Assembly (NCBI RefSeq): GCF_900115345.1
Contig: NZ_FOWC01000002.1
Coordinates: forward strand, 620,001 to 684,000
Length of the DNA: 64,000 nucleotides
From: Amycolatopsis rubida
Lineage (GTDB): Bacteria > Actinomycetota > Actinomycetes > Mycobacteriales > Pseudonocardiaceae
Reading direction: 5' to 3'
In this document: positions 16,735 to 26,749 of the stretch, piece after piece
Numbering within the stretch: position 1 is the stretch's first letter
Layout of the letters: every line of letters starts with the position of its first letter
The notes under the pieces: model-generated
The model's input: the letters and a program-made list of their open reading frames with translations, nothing else
Database searches by the model: none
What the model was told of the DNA's origin: nothing
Position numbers and translations under genes: made by a program

Positions 16735-18750
16735 TCAGTCGTCGTCTCCGCCGCCGAGGGCGGTCTTCGAGACCTGCATCAGGAATTCGATGTTGGTCTT
16801 CGTCTTGCGCAGCCGCGAGATCAGCAGGTCGATAGCCTGCTGCGAGTCCAGTGCGTGCAGCACCCGGTGCAGCTTGTGCGTGACCGCCAGCTCGTCCGGC
16901 GAGAGCAGCAGCTCTTCCTTGCGGGTGCCGGACGGGTTGACGTCCACCGCCGGGAACACGCGGCGCTCGGAGATCTTGCGGTCGAGCTTGAGCTCCGCGT
17001 TGCCGGTGCCCTTGAACTCCTCGAAGATCACCGTGTCCATCGTGGACCCGGTCTCCACCATCGCGGTCGCGAAGATGGTGAGCGAGCCGCCGTTCTCGAT
17101 GTTGCGCGCGGCGCCGAGGAAACGCTTCGGCGGGTACAGCGCGGTCGAGTCGACACCACCGGACAGGATCCGGCCGGACGCCGGAGCGGCCAGGTTGTAG
17201 GCCCGGCCCAGCCGGGTGATCGAGTCGAGCAGGACGACCACGTCGTGGCCCATTTCGACCAGGCGCTTGGCCCGTTCGATGGACAGCTCGGCGACCGAGG
17301 TGTGGTCGGAGGGCGGGCGGTCGAAGGTGGAGGCGATGACCTCGCCCTTCACCGACCGCTGCATGTCGGTGACCTCTTCCGGACGCTCGTCGACCAGCAC
17401 GACCATGAGGTGGGCCTCAGGGTTGTTCGTGGTGATCGCGTTCGCGATGTCCTGCATGATCGTGGTCTTGCCCGCCTTCGGCGGGGACACGATCAGCGCG
17501 CGCTGGCCCTTGCCGACCGGCATGATCAGGTCGATCACCCGGGTCGTGAGCTTGTGCGGCTCGGTTTCCAGCCGCAGCCGCTCGTTCGGGTACAGCGGCG
17601 TCAGCTTGGTGAAGTCGGGACGGCGCTTGGCCTCGTCCGGCTCCAGGCCGTTGATCGAGTCGACGCGCACCAGCGGGTTGAACTTCTGCCGCTGCTGCTC
17701 GCCCTCGCGCGGCTGGCGCACGACACCGGTGATCGCGTCGCCTCGGCGCAGGCCGAACTTGCGGACCAGCGACAGCGACACGTACACGTCGTTCGGCCCG
17801 GCCAGGTAGCCCGAGGTGCGCACGAACGCGTAGTTGTCGAGCACGTCCAGGATGCCCGCGACCGGCAGCAGGACGTCGTCCTCGCGGATCTCGGTGTCCG
17901 GAGCGCCGCCCTCGCGCTGGCCGCCCCCGCTGCCCCGGCGGCGGCGGTCGCGGAAGCGGCGCCCGCGGCGGCCGCCTTCCTCGTCGTCGTCCTGCGGGCC
18001 GTTGTTCCGGTTGTCGCGGTTGTCCTGCTGGTTCCGCTGCCGGTTGTCCTGGCGGTTGTCCTGGCCGCCGCGGTTGTCCCGGTTGCCGTCGCGGTTGTCG
18101 CGGCCGTTGTCCCGGTTATCGCGGTTGTTGTCGCGGTTGTCCCGGTTGTTGTCGCGGTTGCCGCCCTGGCGGTCGCCGCGCTGGTCGCGCTGGCCGTCGC
18201 CCCGGTTCGCGCCGCCGCGGCGGCGCCGGTTGCGGCCGCCCTCCTCGGACTGGCCCTCGGACTGGCCCTCGGAACGGTCGTGTCGCTCCGGGCGCTCCTG
18301 CGCGGCGGGCTTGCCGTCCTGCGCGGTCTCCGCCTTCGGGGCGTCAGCTTGGGGAGTCTCCGCCTTGACCGGCTCGGCCTTGGGGGCCTCGGTCTTGCTG
18401 GGAGCCTCGGTCGCGGCCGCCTTCGGCGCGTCGGCCTTGGCCCGGCGGGCGGGCTTCTCGGCCTTCTCCGCCTTGACCGGCTCGCCGACGCCGTCGAGCG
18501 GCAGCGTCTCGGCCGCCGCGGCGCGCTTCTTGCTCTTGCCCTGGCGCTCGCGGATCGCGGCGATCAAGTCCCCTTTGCGCATGCCGGTGGTCTCGCCCAC
18601 ACCCAGTTCGCCCGCCAGCTGGCGGAGCTCGGCGATGACCATTCCGGACAGGCCCCCGGCGCGGCGCTTCGGAGCGGCCGCGGTCCCATTGGTTTCAGCG
18701 GCCGCGGCGGGGGTCTCCACGTCGCCGCTCAACAGATCGGTGTTGCTCAC
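16735..18750 (-). CDS. rho: Transcription termination factor Rho
   Basis: Rho is the hexameric RNA-dependent ATPase that ends untranslated transcription. The 671-aa product has the Rho N-terminal helical domain (residues 30-75), an Ala/Lys/Pro/Glu-rich linker (80-150), a long Arg/Asn/Asp-rich segment (about 165-275), the RNA-binding cold-shock fold (from DVLLPVAGILDVLDNYAF), and the ATPase core with Walker A SPPKAGKTTIMQD. The Arg/Asn/Asp tract is an actinobacterial-type insertion expected to be disordered and RNA-binding. The GTG at 18750 follows AGGAC. The long leader and promoter upstream suggest autoregulation. Confidence 0.96.
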   Translation of the reverse strand: MSNTDLLSGDVETPAAAAETNGTAAAPKRRAGGLSGMVIAELRQLAGELGVGETTGMRKGDLIAAIRERQGKSKKRAAAAETLPLDGVGEPVKAEKAEKPARRAKADAPKAAATEAPSKTEAPKAEPVKAETPQADAPKAETAQDGKPAAQERPERHDRSEGQSEGQSEEGGRNRRRRGGANRGDGQRDQRGDRQGGNRDNNRDNRDNNRDNRDNGRDNRDGNRDNRGGQDNRQDNRQRNQQDNRDNRNNGPQDDDEEGGRRGRRFRDRRRRGSGGGQREGGAPDTEIREDDVLLPVAGILDVLDNYAFVRTSGYLAGPNDVYVSLSLVRKFGLRRGDAITGVVRQPREGEQQRQKFNPLVRVDSINGLEPDEAKRRPDFTKLTPLYPNERLRLETEPHKLTTRVIDLIMPVGKGQRALIVSPPKAGKTTIMQDIANAITTNNPEAHLMVVLVDERPEEVTDMQRSVKGEVIASTFDRPPSDHTSVAELSIERAKRLVEMGHDVVVLLDSITRLGRAYNLAAPASGRILSGGVDSTALYPPKRFLGAARNIENGGSLTIFATAMVETGSTMDTVIFEEFKGTGNAELKLDRKISERRVFPAVDVNPSGTRKEELLLSPDELAVTHKLHRVLHALDSQQAIDLLISRLRKTKTNIEFLMQVSKTALGGGDDD
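18001..18190 (-). repeat. Degenerate tandem repeat inside rho
   Basis: Short units built on GGTTGTC(C/G)CG (plus strand) recur about a dozen times and encode repeats of Asn-Arg-Asp, with Gln and Gly. Unit length varies (mostly 6-15 bases), so length changes by slippage are likely between strains. Confidence 0.8.
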
Positions 18751-19156
18751 ACATGTCCTTCCTGACCGATCCACGTTCCAGGTGGATCAGCGGACTGCCG
18801 CCGGTAGCGAGACGGCTTCTGCCTCCGATGCGGACGGCTCGCGCCCAGCCGTGCGAGACACAGCGAAGCGCCGCCAGCACAGGGTGTTTGCCCCCTCCGG
18901 ACGGAGAAAGCGGAATTCGGCACCGCCGGAACCGGAAACCCGCCTGCGTCCCTCCGCCTCCCGCGTGCCGGGCGGTGCGGAATCGGCGGATCGACGAAGG
19001 ATGCGGACCGGAGCCGCCGCTAGGGGCGGACAGGCCCGGCATCGGGTGCGGAAACGCACGGTGATCGAACGCCCCCGAGGGTAGACCGCGCCCTGTCCGG
19101 GTGCAACAACCACCCCCCGCGTGGCGCACGCTGCCGTCCAGCCTGTGACCAGGTCG
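18751..19156. other. 406-bp gap between rho and thrB: long rho leader
   Basis: No protein-coding gene is convincing. A minus-strand promoter at 19078-19106 would give a leader of roughly 320 nt before the rho GTG. Long leaders before rho are known elsewhere to mediate Rho self-control. Confidence 0.6.
19078..19106 (-). promoter_or_regulatory. Candidate rho promoter
   Basis: On the minus strand TTGCAC (-35, 19106-19101), a 17-bp spacer and TACCCT (-10, 19083-19078) match the main sigma-factor pattern. It lies about 50 bp past the thrB stop. Confidence 0.5.
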
Positions 19157-20047
19157 TCACCCGGCCACAACCTGCACGCCATCGCGGTCCACGGGCAATT
19201 CGGCGACGTCAAACCCGGTAACGTCCACTCCCGCCGGGAGTATTCCCGTGAGCGTGAGAGCGAGCACAGTCGGACCGGCCCCGGAAATGGCGGCGGGAAC
19301 GCCGTGGGCACGCAGCGTGCGCACGAGTTCCGTGCTCGCCGGGTATGCCTCGGCTCGGTAATCCTGGTGCAAGCGGTCCTCGGTGGCGGCCATCAGCAGT
19401 TCGGGCCGTTCGGTGACCGCCAGCACGGCGAGCGCCGCCCGTCCCGCGCTGTGCGCCGCGTCGGCGTGCGGCACCTGCGACGGCAGCAGCCCCCGCGTCA
19501 TGTTGGTGGACGACTTCTCCGCGGGCACCGCGACCACCGGCCGGATCGCCGCATTCGGCTCCACGCGTTCGGCGCGGAACCGGCCGTCCTCGGACCACGC
19601 CACCACGAGCCCGCCGAACAGGCTCGCCGCCGCGTTGTCCGCGTGGCCCTCGAACTCGGCTGCGAGCTGGAGCGCGTCGGCGTCGAGCGGACGCTCCGCC
19701 AGCGCGTAGCCCAGCGCCACGCCGGTCACCACCGCGGCCGCCGACGACCCGAGGCCGCGCGCGTGCGGAATACTGTTGTGGCAACGAAGATGCAGGCCGG
19801 GCGACCGCACGTCGAGGTGTTCGCAGGCTCGCCGGAGCGCACGGACCACCAGGTGGGATTCGTCGGTCGGCACGTCCTCGACGCCGCCCGCTCCCGCGTC
19901 GAGCACCTCGATCTTCAAGCCGCCCTCGGTGACCTGCAGTTCGACCACGTCGTAGCGGGCAAGGGCGAGGCCGAGTGCGTCGAATCCCGGGCCGAGGTTC
20001 GCCGTTGACGCCGGAACCGTCGCGCGGAGCCCGGTCACCGCCGTCAC
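19157..20047 (-). CDS. thrB: Homoserine kinase
   Basis: A GHMP-family kinase that phosphorylates homoserine, feeding threonine synthase. The 296-aa product has the GHMP signature [19 protein letters not shown] near the N-terminus, the ATP loop [16 protein letters not shown] and the C-terminal [12 protein letters not shown] chose the GTG at 20047 ([14 protein letters not shown]), because an upstream ATG at 20068 would place the start inside a 23-bp inverted repeat. It is the last gene of the hom-thrC-thrB group, with a 139-bp gap after thrC. Confidence 0.94.
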   Translation of the reverse strand: MTAVTGLRATVPASTANLGPGFDALGLALARYDVVELQVTEGGLKIEVLDAGAGGVEDVPTDESHLVVRALRRACEHLDVRSPGLHLRCHNSIPHARGLGSSAAAVVTGVALGYALAERPLDADALQLAAEFEGHADNAAASLFGGLVVAWSEDGRFRAERVEPNAAIRPVVAVPAEKSSTNMTRGLLPSQVPHADAAHSAGRAALAVLAVTERPELLMAATEDRLHQDYRAEAYPASTELVRTLRAHGVPAAISGAGPTVLALTLTGILPAGVDVTGFDVAELPVDRDGVQVVAG

Positions 20048-20052
20048 GACCG

Positions 20053-20159
20053 CGCCCCGAGGTGGCATTGGGTGCAGGGAATGAGCCAGCGGCGCGCAGC
20101 GCCTCCGTGAAGTGCGGCGGCAGGGGCATGGACGGAGCACCCAATGCCACCTCGGGGCG
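20053..20159 (-). promoter_or_regulatory. Perfect 23-bp inverted repeat in the thrC-thrB gap
   Basis: The left arm (20053-20075) and right arm (20137-20159) are exact reverse complements over 23 bases, with core CCAATGCCACCTCGGGG, separated by a 61-base loop. In the mRNA the 3' arm ends 5 nt before the chosen thrB GTG and contains the only G-rich ribosome-binding candidate (CGGGGCG). Pairing would bury it. It could be a translational switch, a terminator or a copy of a dispersed repeat. Confidence 0.75.
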
Positions 20160-20186
20160 ATGCGGGCGAAGCGGGTACCGGGCCGG

Positions 20187-21242
20187 TCATCGCAGGTCCA
20201 GCGCCGCCGCGACGGCCGTCGGATCGACCGCGAGCGGTTCCACCTCGACGTTGCCCTCCAATGCCGTCGCCGGGTCCTTCAGGCCGTGCCCGGTGACCGT
20301 GCAGACCACCTTCGCGCCCTTCGGCAGCCGTCCGTCCGCCGCGGTGGCCAGCAGGCCGGCCACGCTCGTAGCGGACGCGGGCTCCACGAAGACTCCCTCG
20401 CGGCGGGCCAGCAGCCGGTACGCCTCAAGGATTTTCTCGTCGGTGATCGCGTCGAACAGGCCGTTCGATTCGGCGCGCGCGTGCACCGCGCCGTCCCACG
20501 AAGCGGGGCTGCCGATGCGGATCGCGGTCGCGATGGTGTCCGGGTCGGCGACCGGTTCGCCGTGTACCAGCGGCGCGGCGCCGGCGGCCTGGAAACCGAA
20601 CATCCGCGGAGTGTTCTTGACCACACCGTCCGCGGCGTACTCCGAATAGCCCTTCCAGTACGCGGTGATGTTGCCCGCGTTGCCCACCGGGAGGCAGTGC
20701 ACGTCCGGGGCCGCGCCGAGCACGTCGCAGATCTCGAACGCCGCGGTCTTCTGCCCGGCGATGCGCACCGGGTTGACCGAGTTGACCAGCGTGACCGGAT
20801 AGTCCGCCGCGGTCTTGCGGGCGAGTTCGAGGCAATCGTCGAAATTGCCGTCGACCTGGAGGATCCGCGCGCCGTGCAGCACCGCCTGGGCGAGCTTGCC
20901 CATCGCGATCTTGCCTTGCGGCACCAGCACCGCGCAGGTGAGCCCGGCCCGTGCGGCGTACGCGGCGGCCGAGGCCGAGGTGTTGCCGGTGGACGCGCAG
21001 ATCACCGCTTTGAGACCGCTCGCCAGCGCGTGCGTGATCGCCACGGTCATCCCGCGGTCCTTGAACGAGCCGGTCGGGTTCGCGCCCTCGACCTTCAGGT
21101 ACACCTCGGCTCCGGTCAGCTCCGACAGGTGCGCGGCGGGCAGCAGCGGGGTGTTGCCTTCGCCGAGCGTGACCACGCGCGCCCCGTCGGGGACCGGAAT
21201 CCGGTCGCGGTAGGCCTCGATAATCCCCGGCCACGCACTCAT
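20187..21242 (-). CDS. thrC: Threonine synthase
   Basis: A PLP enzyme that converts O-phosphohomoserine to threonine. The product (351 aa) is the short actinobacterial form. The PLP lysine is Lys61 in [12 protein letters not shown], and the phosphate-binding glycine loop is [14 protein letters not shown]. The ATG at 21242 ([14 protein letters not shown]) is preferred over 11 extra upstream residues. It follows hom by 40 bp. Confidence 0.96.
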   Translation of the reverse strand: MSAWPGIIEAYRDRIPVPDGARVVTLGEGNTPLLPAAHLSELTGAEVYLKVEGANPTGSFKDRGMTVAITHALASGLKAVICASTGNTSASAAAYAARAGLTCAVLVPQGKIAMGKLAQAVLHGARILQVDGNFDDCLELARKTAADYPVTLVNSVNPVRIAGQKTAAFEICDVLGAAPDVHCLPVGNAGNITAYWKGYSEYAADGVVKNTPRMFGFQAAGAAPLVHGEPVADPDTIATAIRIGSPASWDGAVHARAESNGLFDAITDEKILEAYRLLARREGVFVEPASATSVAGLLATAADGRLPKGAKVVCTVTGHGLKDPATALEGNVEVEPLAVDPTAVAAALDLR

Positions 21243-21282
21243 GCTTCCGCCTCGATATCCACGGTTCGCTGGCAAGCTGCGC

Positions 21283-22617
21283 TCACTGGTCTTCGCCTTC
21301 CACCCGCATCACGCTGACAACCTCGTGCACCACATCGAGTTTCGCGATTTCGTCCACAGTGGACTGCAAAGCCGCGTCGGGTGCGAGATGAGTGACCACG
21401 ACGAGGCTCGCCGTGTCGTTCGCGTCGCGCTGGCGCACCGCGGCGATGCTCACGCCGTGCGCGGCGAACGCCTGCGCCACCTGGGCGAGCACCCCCGCGC
21501 GGTCCGCGACGTCGAGGCTCACGTGGTAGCGCGTCGGCGTCTGGCCCATCGGCCGCACCGGAAGCGCGGCGTGCGCCGATTCGCGCGGGCCGCGGCCGCC
21601 GTGCACCTGGTTGCGCGCTACCGCGACGAGATCGCCCAGCACCGCGCTGGCGGTCGGTGCGCCACCGGCGCCCTGGCCGTAGAACATCAACTCGCCGGCC
21701 GCGTCGGCTTCGACGTAGACCGCGTTGAACGCGCCGCTGACGCCGGCAAGCTGGTGGCTGCGCGGAATCATCACCGGATGCACGCGGGCGGACACCGATT
21801 CCGTGCCGTCGTCCGCGGTCACGCGTTCGCAGATCGCCAGCAACTTCACCGTGCGGCCGAGCGTGCGCGCCGCGGCCAGATCGGACGCCGTGACGTCGGC
21901 GATGCCTTCGCGGTGCACGTCTTTCGCGGTGACTCGCGAGTGGAACGCCAGCGAGGCAAGGATCGCGGCCTTCGACGCGGCGTCGTAGCCGTCGACGTCC
22001 GCAGTCGGATCCGCTTCCGCGTACCCGAGCCGGCTCGCCTCGTCGAGCGTTTCGGCGTAGCCCGCGCCGGTGGCGTCCATCGCGGAGAGAATGTAGTTCG
22101 TGGTGCCGTTGACGATCCCCATCACGCGGGTGATCCGGTCGCCCGCCAGCGATTCGCGCAGCGGGCGCAGCAGCGGGATGGCCCCGGCGACGGCGGCCTC
22201 GAAGTAGAGGTCCGCTCCGCTGGCGTCGGCCGCCTCGAACAGTTCGGCCGAATGCTCGGCGAGCAGCGCCTTGTTGGCGGTGACCACGGATTTGCCCGCG
22301 TTCAGCGCGGCGAGCAGCCAGCTGCGCACCGGGTCGATCCCGCCGACCAGCTCGACCACGACGTCCACGTCGTCGCGGACCACGAGCGCCGCGGCGTCGT
22401 CGGTCAGCAGTTCGGCGGGCAGTTCCGGGTGCTTGTCCGGACGCCGGACCGCGATGCCGACCAGTTCCACCGGCGCGCCCGCACGAGCGGCCAGCTCGGT
22501 GGCCTGTTCGGTGAGCAGCCGGGCGACCTCGCTGCCGACCGTGCCGCAGCCGAGCATCGCGACCCGGATGGGCGCGCGGTCGGTTGGAGACAGGCCTTTC
22601 GGAGACACAGTGGACAC
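21283..22617 (-). CDS. hom: Homoserine dehydrogenase
   Basis: Reduces aspartate semialdehyde to homoserine, at the branch between lysine and threonine/methionine. The 444-aa product has an N-terminal Rossmann fold ([18 protein letters not shown]), the catalytic region ([14 protein letters not shown], then [19 protein letters not shown]) and a C-terminal ACT domain (residues about 360-440, [20 protein letters not shown]) for threonine feedback. The GTG at 22617 uses GGAGG at 8 bases, a site inside the end of lysA, so the two are translationally coupled. Confidence 0.96.
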   Translation of the reverse strand: MSTVSPKGLSPTDRAPIRVAMLGCGTVGSEVARLLTEQATELAARAGAPVELVGIAVRRPDKHPELPAELLTDDAAALVVRDDVDVVVELVGGIDPVRSWLLAALNAGKSVVTANKALLAEHSAELFEAADASGADLYFEAAVAGAIPLLRPLRESLAGDRITRVMGIVNGTTNYILSAMDATGAGYAETLDEASRLGYAEADPTADVDGYDAASKAAILASLAFHSRVTAKDVHREGIADVTASDLAAARTLGRTVKLLAICERVTADDGTESVSARVHPVMIPRSHQLAGVSGAFNAVYVEADAAGELMFYGQGAGGAPTASAVLGDLVAVARNQVHGGRGPRESAHAALPVRPMGQTPTRYHVSLDVADRAGVLAQVAQAFAAHGVSIAAVRQRDANDTASLVVVTHLAPDAALQSTVDEIAKLDVVHEVVSVMRVEGEDQ

Positions 22618-22620
22618 TTC

Positions 22621-24051
22621 TCAAACCTCCAGGCGCAGCATGTCGTCCGTCGTCTCCCTGCGCAGCAGCAGCCGGGCGGCGCCGTTGCGCACGGCGACCA
22701 CCGCGGGCCGCGGCAGCCGGTTGTAACCACTGGCCATCGCGTAGCAGTAGGCGCCGGTCGCCGCGACGGCCAGCAGGTCGCCGGGAGCCAGCGTGTCTGG
22801 CAGCCAGCAGTCTCGGACGACGATGTCACCGGACTCACAGTGTTTTCCCACCACGCGAGACAACGCCGGGGTCACCGGCTCGTCGCCGTCGGAGGCCGAC
22901 CGCGAAACCACCCGGCAGTCGTACACCGCGTCGTAGAGCGCCGTGCGGATGTTGTCGCTCATCCCGCCGTCGACGCTGACGTACCGGCGGGCGGTCTCGT
23001 CGCCGAGCGCGACGTCCTTGATCGTGCCCACTTCGTACAGCGTGAACGTGCCCGGACCGGCGATCGCGCGGCCGGGTTCGCCCGCGATGCGCGGCACCGG
23101 AAGCTCCGCGTACGCGCATTCCTTGCGGACGATCTCGCGGATCTGCGTGATCATCTGCGCGGGCGGCGGCGGGTTGTCCTTTTCGGTGTAGGCGATGCCG
23201 AAACCGCCGCCGAGGTCGACGACGTTCATCTGCTCCAGCAGGTCCCGGCCGTGCTCCTTGGCCAGCTCGGCGAGCAGCCCGACGACACGGCGCGCGGCGA
23301 CCTCGAAACCGTCCGCGTCGAAGATCTGCGAACCGATGTGGCTGTGCAGCCCGACCAGCTTCAGCGACGGCGCGTTCAGCACCCGGCGCACGGCTTCGGC
23401 GGCATCGCCGGAAGCCAGCGAGAAACCGAACTTCTGGTCCTCGTGCGCGGTCGCGATGAATTCGTGGGTGTGCGCCTCGACGCCGACCGTCACCCGGACG
23501 AGCACCTTCTGCTCGACCTCGTGCGCGGCGGCGATTTCGGCGAGCCGGGCGATCTCGTAGTACGAGTCGACCACGACGGTGCCGACGCCTGCCTCGACGG
23601 CCGCGTCCAGTTCGGCGACTGACTTGTTGTTGCCGTGGAACGTGATCCGCTCCACCGGGAAGTTCGCGCGCTGCGCGACGGCGAGTTCGCCGCCGCTGCA
23701 GACGTCGAGGCTCAGGCCCTGTTCGGCCACCCACCGGGCGATCTCGACGGACAGGAACGCCTTCGACGCGTAATGCACGAGCGCCGGGTCGTCGAACGCC
23801 TCGGCGTAGTCGGCGCAGCGGGACTTGAAGTCCGCCTCATCGACCACGAACAGCGGTGTGCCGTATGTCTGCGCGAGATCGCGCACGTCGACGCCGGCGA
23901 TTCGGACGACGCCGTCCGCGGCGCGATAAGTGTTGCGCGGCCACACTTTCGCGGGCAGTTGGTCGAGTTCGCCCGCGCTCGCGGGCGGGAACCCGGAGGC
24001 GTCGGCATGGGGGTAGACGTCGGCGTGGCGGGGGCCCGCGGGGTGCGCCAT
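22621..24051 (-). CDS. lysA: Diaminopimelate decarboxylase
   Basis: The last lysine step: decarboxylates meso-diaminopimelate with PLP. The 476-aa product has the PLP lysine Lys97 in HYASKAFLS, the glycine loop [16 protein letters not shown] and the cysteine of the partner active site in VGKHCESGD. It starts 3 bp after argS and ends 3 bp before hom, so argS-lysA-hom is one tight unit. About 25 extra N-terminal residues precede the usual core, as in other actinobacteria. Confidence 0.96.
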   Translation of the reverse strand: MAHPAGPRHADVYPHADASGFPPASAGELDQLPAKVWPRNTYRAADGVVRIAGVDVRDLAQTYGTPLFVVDEADFKSRCADYAEAFDDPALVHYASKAFLSVEIARWVAEQGLSLDVCSGGELAVAQRANFPVERITFHGNNKSVAELDAAVEAGVGTVVVDSYYEIARLAEIAAAHEVEQKVLVRVTVGVEAHTHEFIATAHEDQKFGFSLASGDAAEAVRRVLNAPSLKLVGLHSHIGSQIFDADGFEVAARRVVGLLAELAKEHGRDLLEQMNVVDLGGGFGIAYTEKDNPPPPAQMITQIREIVRKECAYAELPVPRIAGEPGRAIAGPGTFTLYEVGTIKDVALGDETARRYVSVDGGMSDNIRTALYDAVYDCRVVSRSASDGDEPVTPALSRVVGKHCESGDIVVRDCWLPDTLAPGDLLAVAATGAYCYAMASGYNRLPRPAVVAVRNGAARLLLRRETTDDMLRLEV

Positions 24052-24054
24052 GGT

Positions 24055-25710
24055 TTACATCCGTTCCGGAGCGGAGACACCGAGCAGCGACAGGCCGTTC
24101 GCCAGGACCTGGCGCGCGGCTTCGCACAGGGCGAGCCGGGCGTACGTGAGGGGAGTGGCCTCCTCGTCGCCCTGCGGGAGGACCCGGCCCACGGTGTAGA
24201 ACTTGTGGTACGCGCCGGCCAGTTCCTCAAGATAGCGGGCCACGCGATGCGGTTCGCGCATCTCCGCCGCCCGGCGCACCACCGCGGGGAATTCGCCGAT
24301 GGTGCGGATCAGGTCGCCTTCGGCGGGCAGGGTGAGCAGCCCGAAATCGACGTCCTCGCCGATCTTGAGGCCCAGGTCCGCCGCACCGCGCCGCAGCGAC
24401 GACAACCGGGCGTGCGCGTACTGCACGTAGTAGACCGGGTTGTCGTTGGAATGCTTGCGCAGCAAGTCCAAATCGATGTCCAAAGAGGAATCGACGGAGT
24501 AGCGGATCAGCTCGTAGCGGGCCGGGTCGACGCCGACCGCCTCCACGAGGTCCTCAAGCGTGATCACGGTGCCCGCGCGCTTGGACATCCGCACCGGCTT
24601 GCCGTCGCTGACCAGGTTCACCATCTGGCCGATCAGCACCTCGACCGTCGCCGGGTCGTCGCCGAACGCCGCGGCGGCCGCCTTGAGCCGCGCGATGTAG
24701 CCGTGGTGGTCCGCGCCGAGCATGTAGATGCACAGGTCGGCGCCGCGGTTGCGCTTGTCCTTGAAGTAGGCCAGGTCGCCCGCGATGTAGGCCGGGTTGC
24801 CGTCCTTCTTGAGCACGACCCGGTCCTTGTCGTCGCCGTACTCGCTGGACTTGAGCCACCAGGCGCCGTCGGCGAGGTAGAGGTTGCCGGAGTCCTTCAG
24901 CTCCTGCACCGCCGCGGCGACCGCGCCGGACTCGTGCAGCGAGTTCTCGTGGAAGTAGACGTCGAAATCGGTGCCGAACTCGTGCAGGCTCTGCTTGATC
25001 TGGCTGAACATCAGGTCGATGCCGATGCGCCGGAACGTCTCGTGCCGCTCGTCCTCGGGCAGGCTCAGCGCGCTCGGCTCGGCCTTGATCACCTCGGCCG
25101 CGATGTCGCTGATGTAGCCGCCCGCGTAACCGTCCTCCGGCGCGGGCTCGCCCTTCGCGGCGGCGATCAGCGAACGCACGAAACGGTCGATCTGCGCGCC
25201 GGCGTCGTTGAAGTAGTACTCGCGGATCACTTCCGCGCCCTGTGCGCCCAGCACCCGGCCCAGCGCGTCGCCGACCGCGGCCCAGCGCGTCCCGCCGAGG
25301 TGGATCGGGCCGGTCGGGTTCGCGGAGACGAACTCCAGGTTGATCCGGCGCCCGGCCAGCGCGTCGCCGCGGCCGTACTCCGCGCCCGCGGCCAGCACCT
25401 GGCGCACGACCTCGCCCTGCGCGTCGGCGGCGAGCCGGAAGTTCAGGAAGCCCGGTCCGGCGACCTCGGCCGCGGTCACGCCGTCGGCGCCGGCGACGAC
25501 CTCGGCGAGCGCCTCGGCGAATTCGCGGGAGGCCATCCCCGCCTTCTTGGCCACCTGCAGCGCGAGGTTGGTCGCGTAGTCTCCGTGGTCCGGGTTGCGC
25601 GGGCGTTCGATGGTCACGGTCTCCGGCAGCACGGCGGCGTCGACGCCGCGTGCGGCGAGGACCTGCACGGCGGAGCTGCGGACCAGATCGGCGAGAGCGG
25701 CGGGAGTCAC
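24055..25710 (-). CDS. argS: Arginyl-tRNA synthetase
   Basis: A class I synthetase that charges tRNA-Arg. The 551-aa product has the ArgRS N-terminal additional domain, the first signature as [18 protein letters not shown], the second as RMSKRAGT, and the C-terminal DALR anticodon-binding domain ending [12 protein letters not shown]. The GTG start at 25710 opens the minus-strand operon with lysA and hom. A tRNA-Arg gene lies about 4.7 kb upstream. Confidence 0.97.
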   Translation of the reverse strand: MTPAALADLVRSSAVQVLAARGVDAAVLPETVTIERPRNPDHGDYATNLALQVAKKAGMASREFAEALAEVVAGADGVTAAEVAGPGFLNFRLAADAQGEVVRQVLAAGAEYGRGDALAGRRINLEFVSANPTGPIHLGGTRWAAVGDALGRVLGAQGAEVIREYYFNDAGAQIDRFVRSLIAAAKGEPAPEDGYAGGYISDIAAEVIKAEPSALSLPEDERHETFRRIGIDLMFSQIKQSLHEFGTDFDVYFHENSLHESGAVAAAVQELKDSGNLYLADGAWWLKSSEYGDDKDRVVLKKDGNPAYIAGDLAYFKDKRNRGADLCIYMLGADHHGYIARLKAAAAAFGDDPATVEVLIGQMVNLVSDGKPVRMSKRAGTVITLEDLVEAVGVDPARYELIRYSVDSSLDIDLDLLRKHSNDNPVYYVQYAHARLSSLRRGAADLGLKIGEDVDFGLLTLPAEGDLIRTIGEFPAVVRRAAEMREPHRVARYLEELAGAYHKFYTVGRVLPQGDEEATPLTYARLALCEAARQVLANGLSLLGVSAPERM

Positions 25711-25912
25711 TCGCCGAATTCTAGGTGCGCTTCAGCCGCGCGCTTCCGGCGGTACAGGCTGGCGAGACGGCGGGCACACCGGAGGCGGATGTTCCCCCTC
25801 GCCGGGGCGCCCGTGGGTGTTCACGGTGATCGCACGCGCGGTCTCTACACTGGGCTACCGGCAGGGTCCGTCCGGATCCCTCCCCCGCTCTCACGAGGAG
25901 ATCTCGGCAATC

Positions 25913-26749
25913 ATGGCCAACGGGACCACCAAGAAGAAGGGCTCGTCCGCATCCGCGGTGAAGGCGGCGAAGAACCGCTCGGTCGTCATGGGCAAGCGTA
26001 CGCCCTGGGGCACCATCATCGGCGTCGTCGTGGTGGTCGCCCTGCTGGCCGGCGTCATCGTCTACTACTTGCAGGCCTCCGCGCCCAAGCGCGACCAGGC
26101 CTCCCGGGACGAGGCGGCGGCGTCCTTCGCGCCGACCGCGAGCAACCCGGACCCGTCGAAGAAGATCCCCGGCGTGGTCACCAAGCAATACGCCGGATCG
26201 GTGCACATTCTGCCCACCGAACGGGTGGCCTACGACCAGAGCCCGCCCTTCGGCGGCCCGCACGACGGCTACTGGGCCACCTGCACCGGCGTCGTGTACC
26301 CGACCGCGGTGCGCAACGAGAACATGGTGCACGCGCTTGAGCACGGCACGGTGTGGATCGCCTACAACCCGGACCAGGTCAAGGGCGATCAGATCCCGCT
26401 GCTCGAGGCGCGGGTCAAGGGCAAGCCTTACACGATGATGTCGCCCTACCCTGGCCTGGACAAGCCGATCTCGCTGCAGTCGTGGGGCCACCAGCTGAAG
26501 CTGGACAGCGCCGACGACCCGCGCATCGACCAGTTCATCGCCGCGCTGCGGACCAACCCGAACGGTGTGTACCCGGAGATCGGCGCCTCGTGCGACGCGC
26601 TCGGCAAGGGCATGTTCGACCCGGCCAACCCGCCGAAGTTCGACCCGAGCAAGCCGGGCAAGGACGCGAAGCCGATGGACTACAAGGGCAGCACCGGGGC
26701 GCAGGGCGAGCAGGGCGGCATGCCGGGGACCCCGCCGGCCGGGCAGTGA
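25913..26749 (+). CDS. DUF3105 membrane-anchored protein
   Basis: A 278-aa protein with a basic N-terminus (residues 1-30), one membrane helix (about 34-56, TIIGVVVVVALLAGVIVYYLQ) and an extracytoplasmic domain of the DUF3105 type (HILPTERVAYDQSPPFGGPH, then ENMVHALEHGTVWIAYNPD). The tail (240-278) is Pro/Gly-rich and probably flexible. The ATG at 25913 has a GAGGAG about 12 bases upstream, rather far. Its stop overlaps the next start. Function unknown. DUF3105 and DUF305 genes commonly pair, which suggests a joint role at the cell surface. Confidence 0.88.
   Translation: MANGTTKKKGSSASAVKAAKNRSVVMGKRTPWGTIIGVVVVVALLAGVIVYYLQASAPKRDQASRDEAAASFAPTASNPDPSKKIPGVVTKQYAGSVHILPTERVAYDQSPPFGGPHDGYWATCTGVVYPTAVRNENMVHALEHGTVWIAYNPDQVKGDQIPLLEARVKGKPYTMMSPYPGLDKPISLQSWGHQLKLDSADDPRIDQFIAALRTNPNGVYPEIGASCDALGKGMFDPANPPKFDPSKPGKDAKPMDYKGSTGAQGEQGGMPGTPPAGQ

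Noticed and set aside
18001..18190. A CRISPR-like array of short repeats
   Set aside because: Units are 6-15 bases, vary in sequence and are translated in the rho frame; there are no spacers of constant length and no cas genes.
15982..18765. A 927-codon plus-strand frame opposite rho, with repetitive Val/Ala segment
   Set aside because: It reads through the CHAP-like gene in another frame and the antisense of rho. The repetitive tract reflects the Arg/Asn/Asp repeat of Rho.
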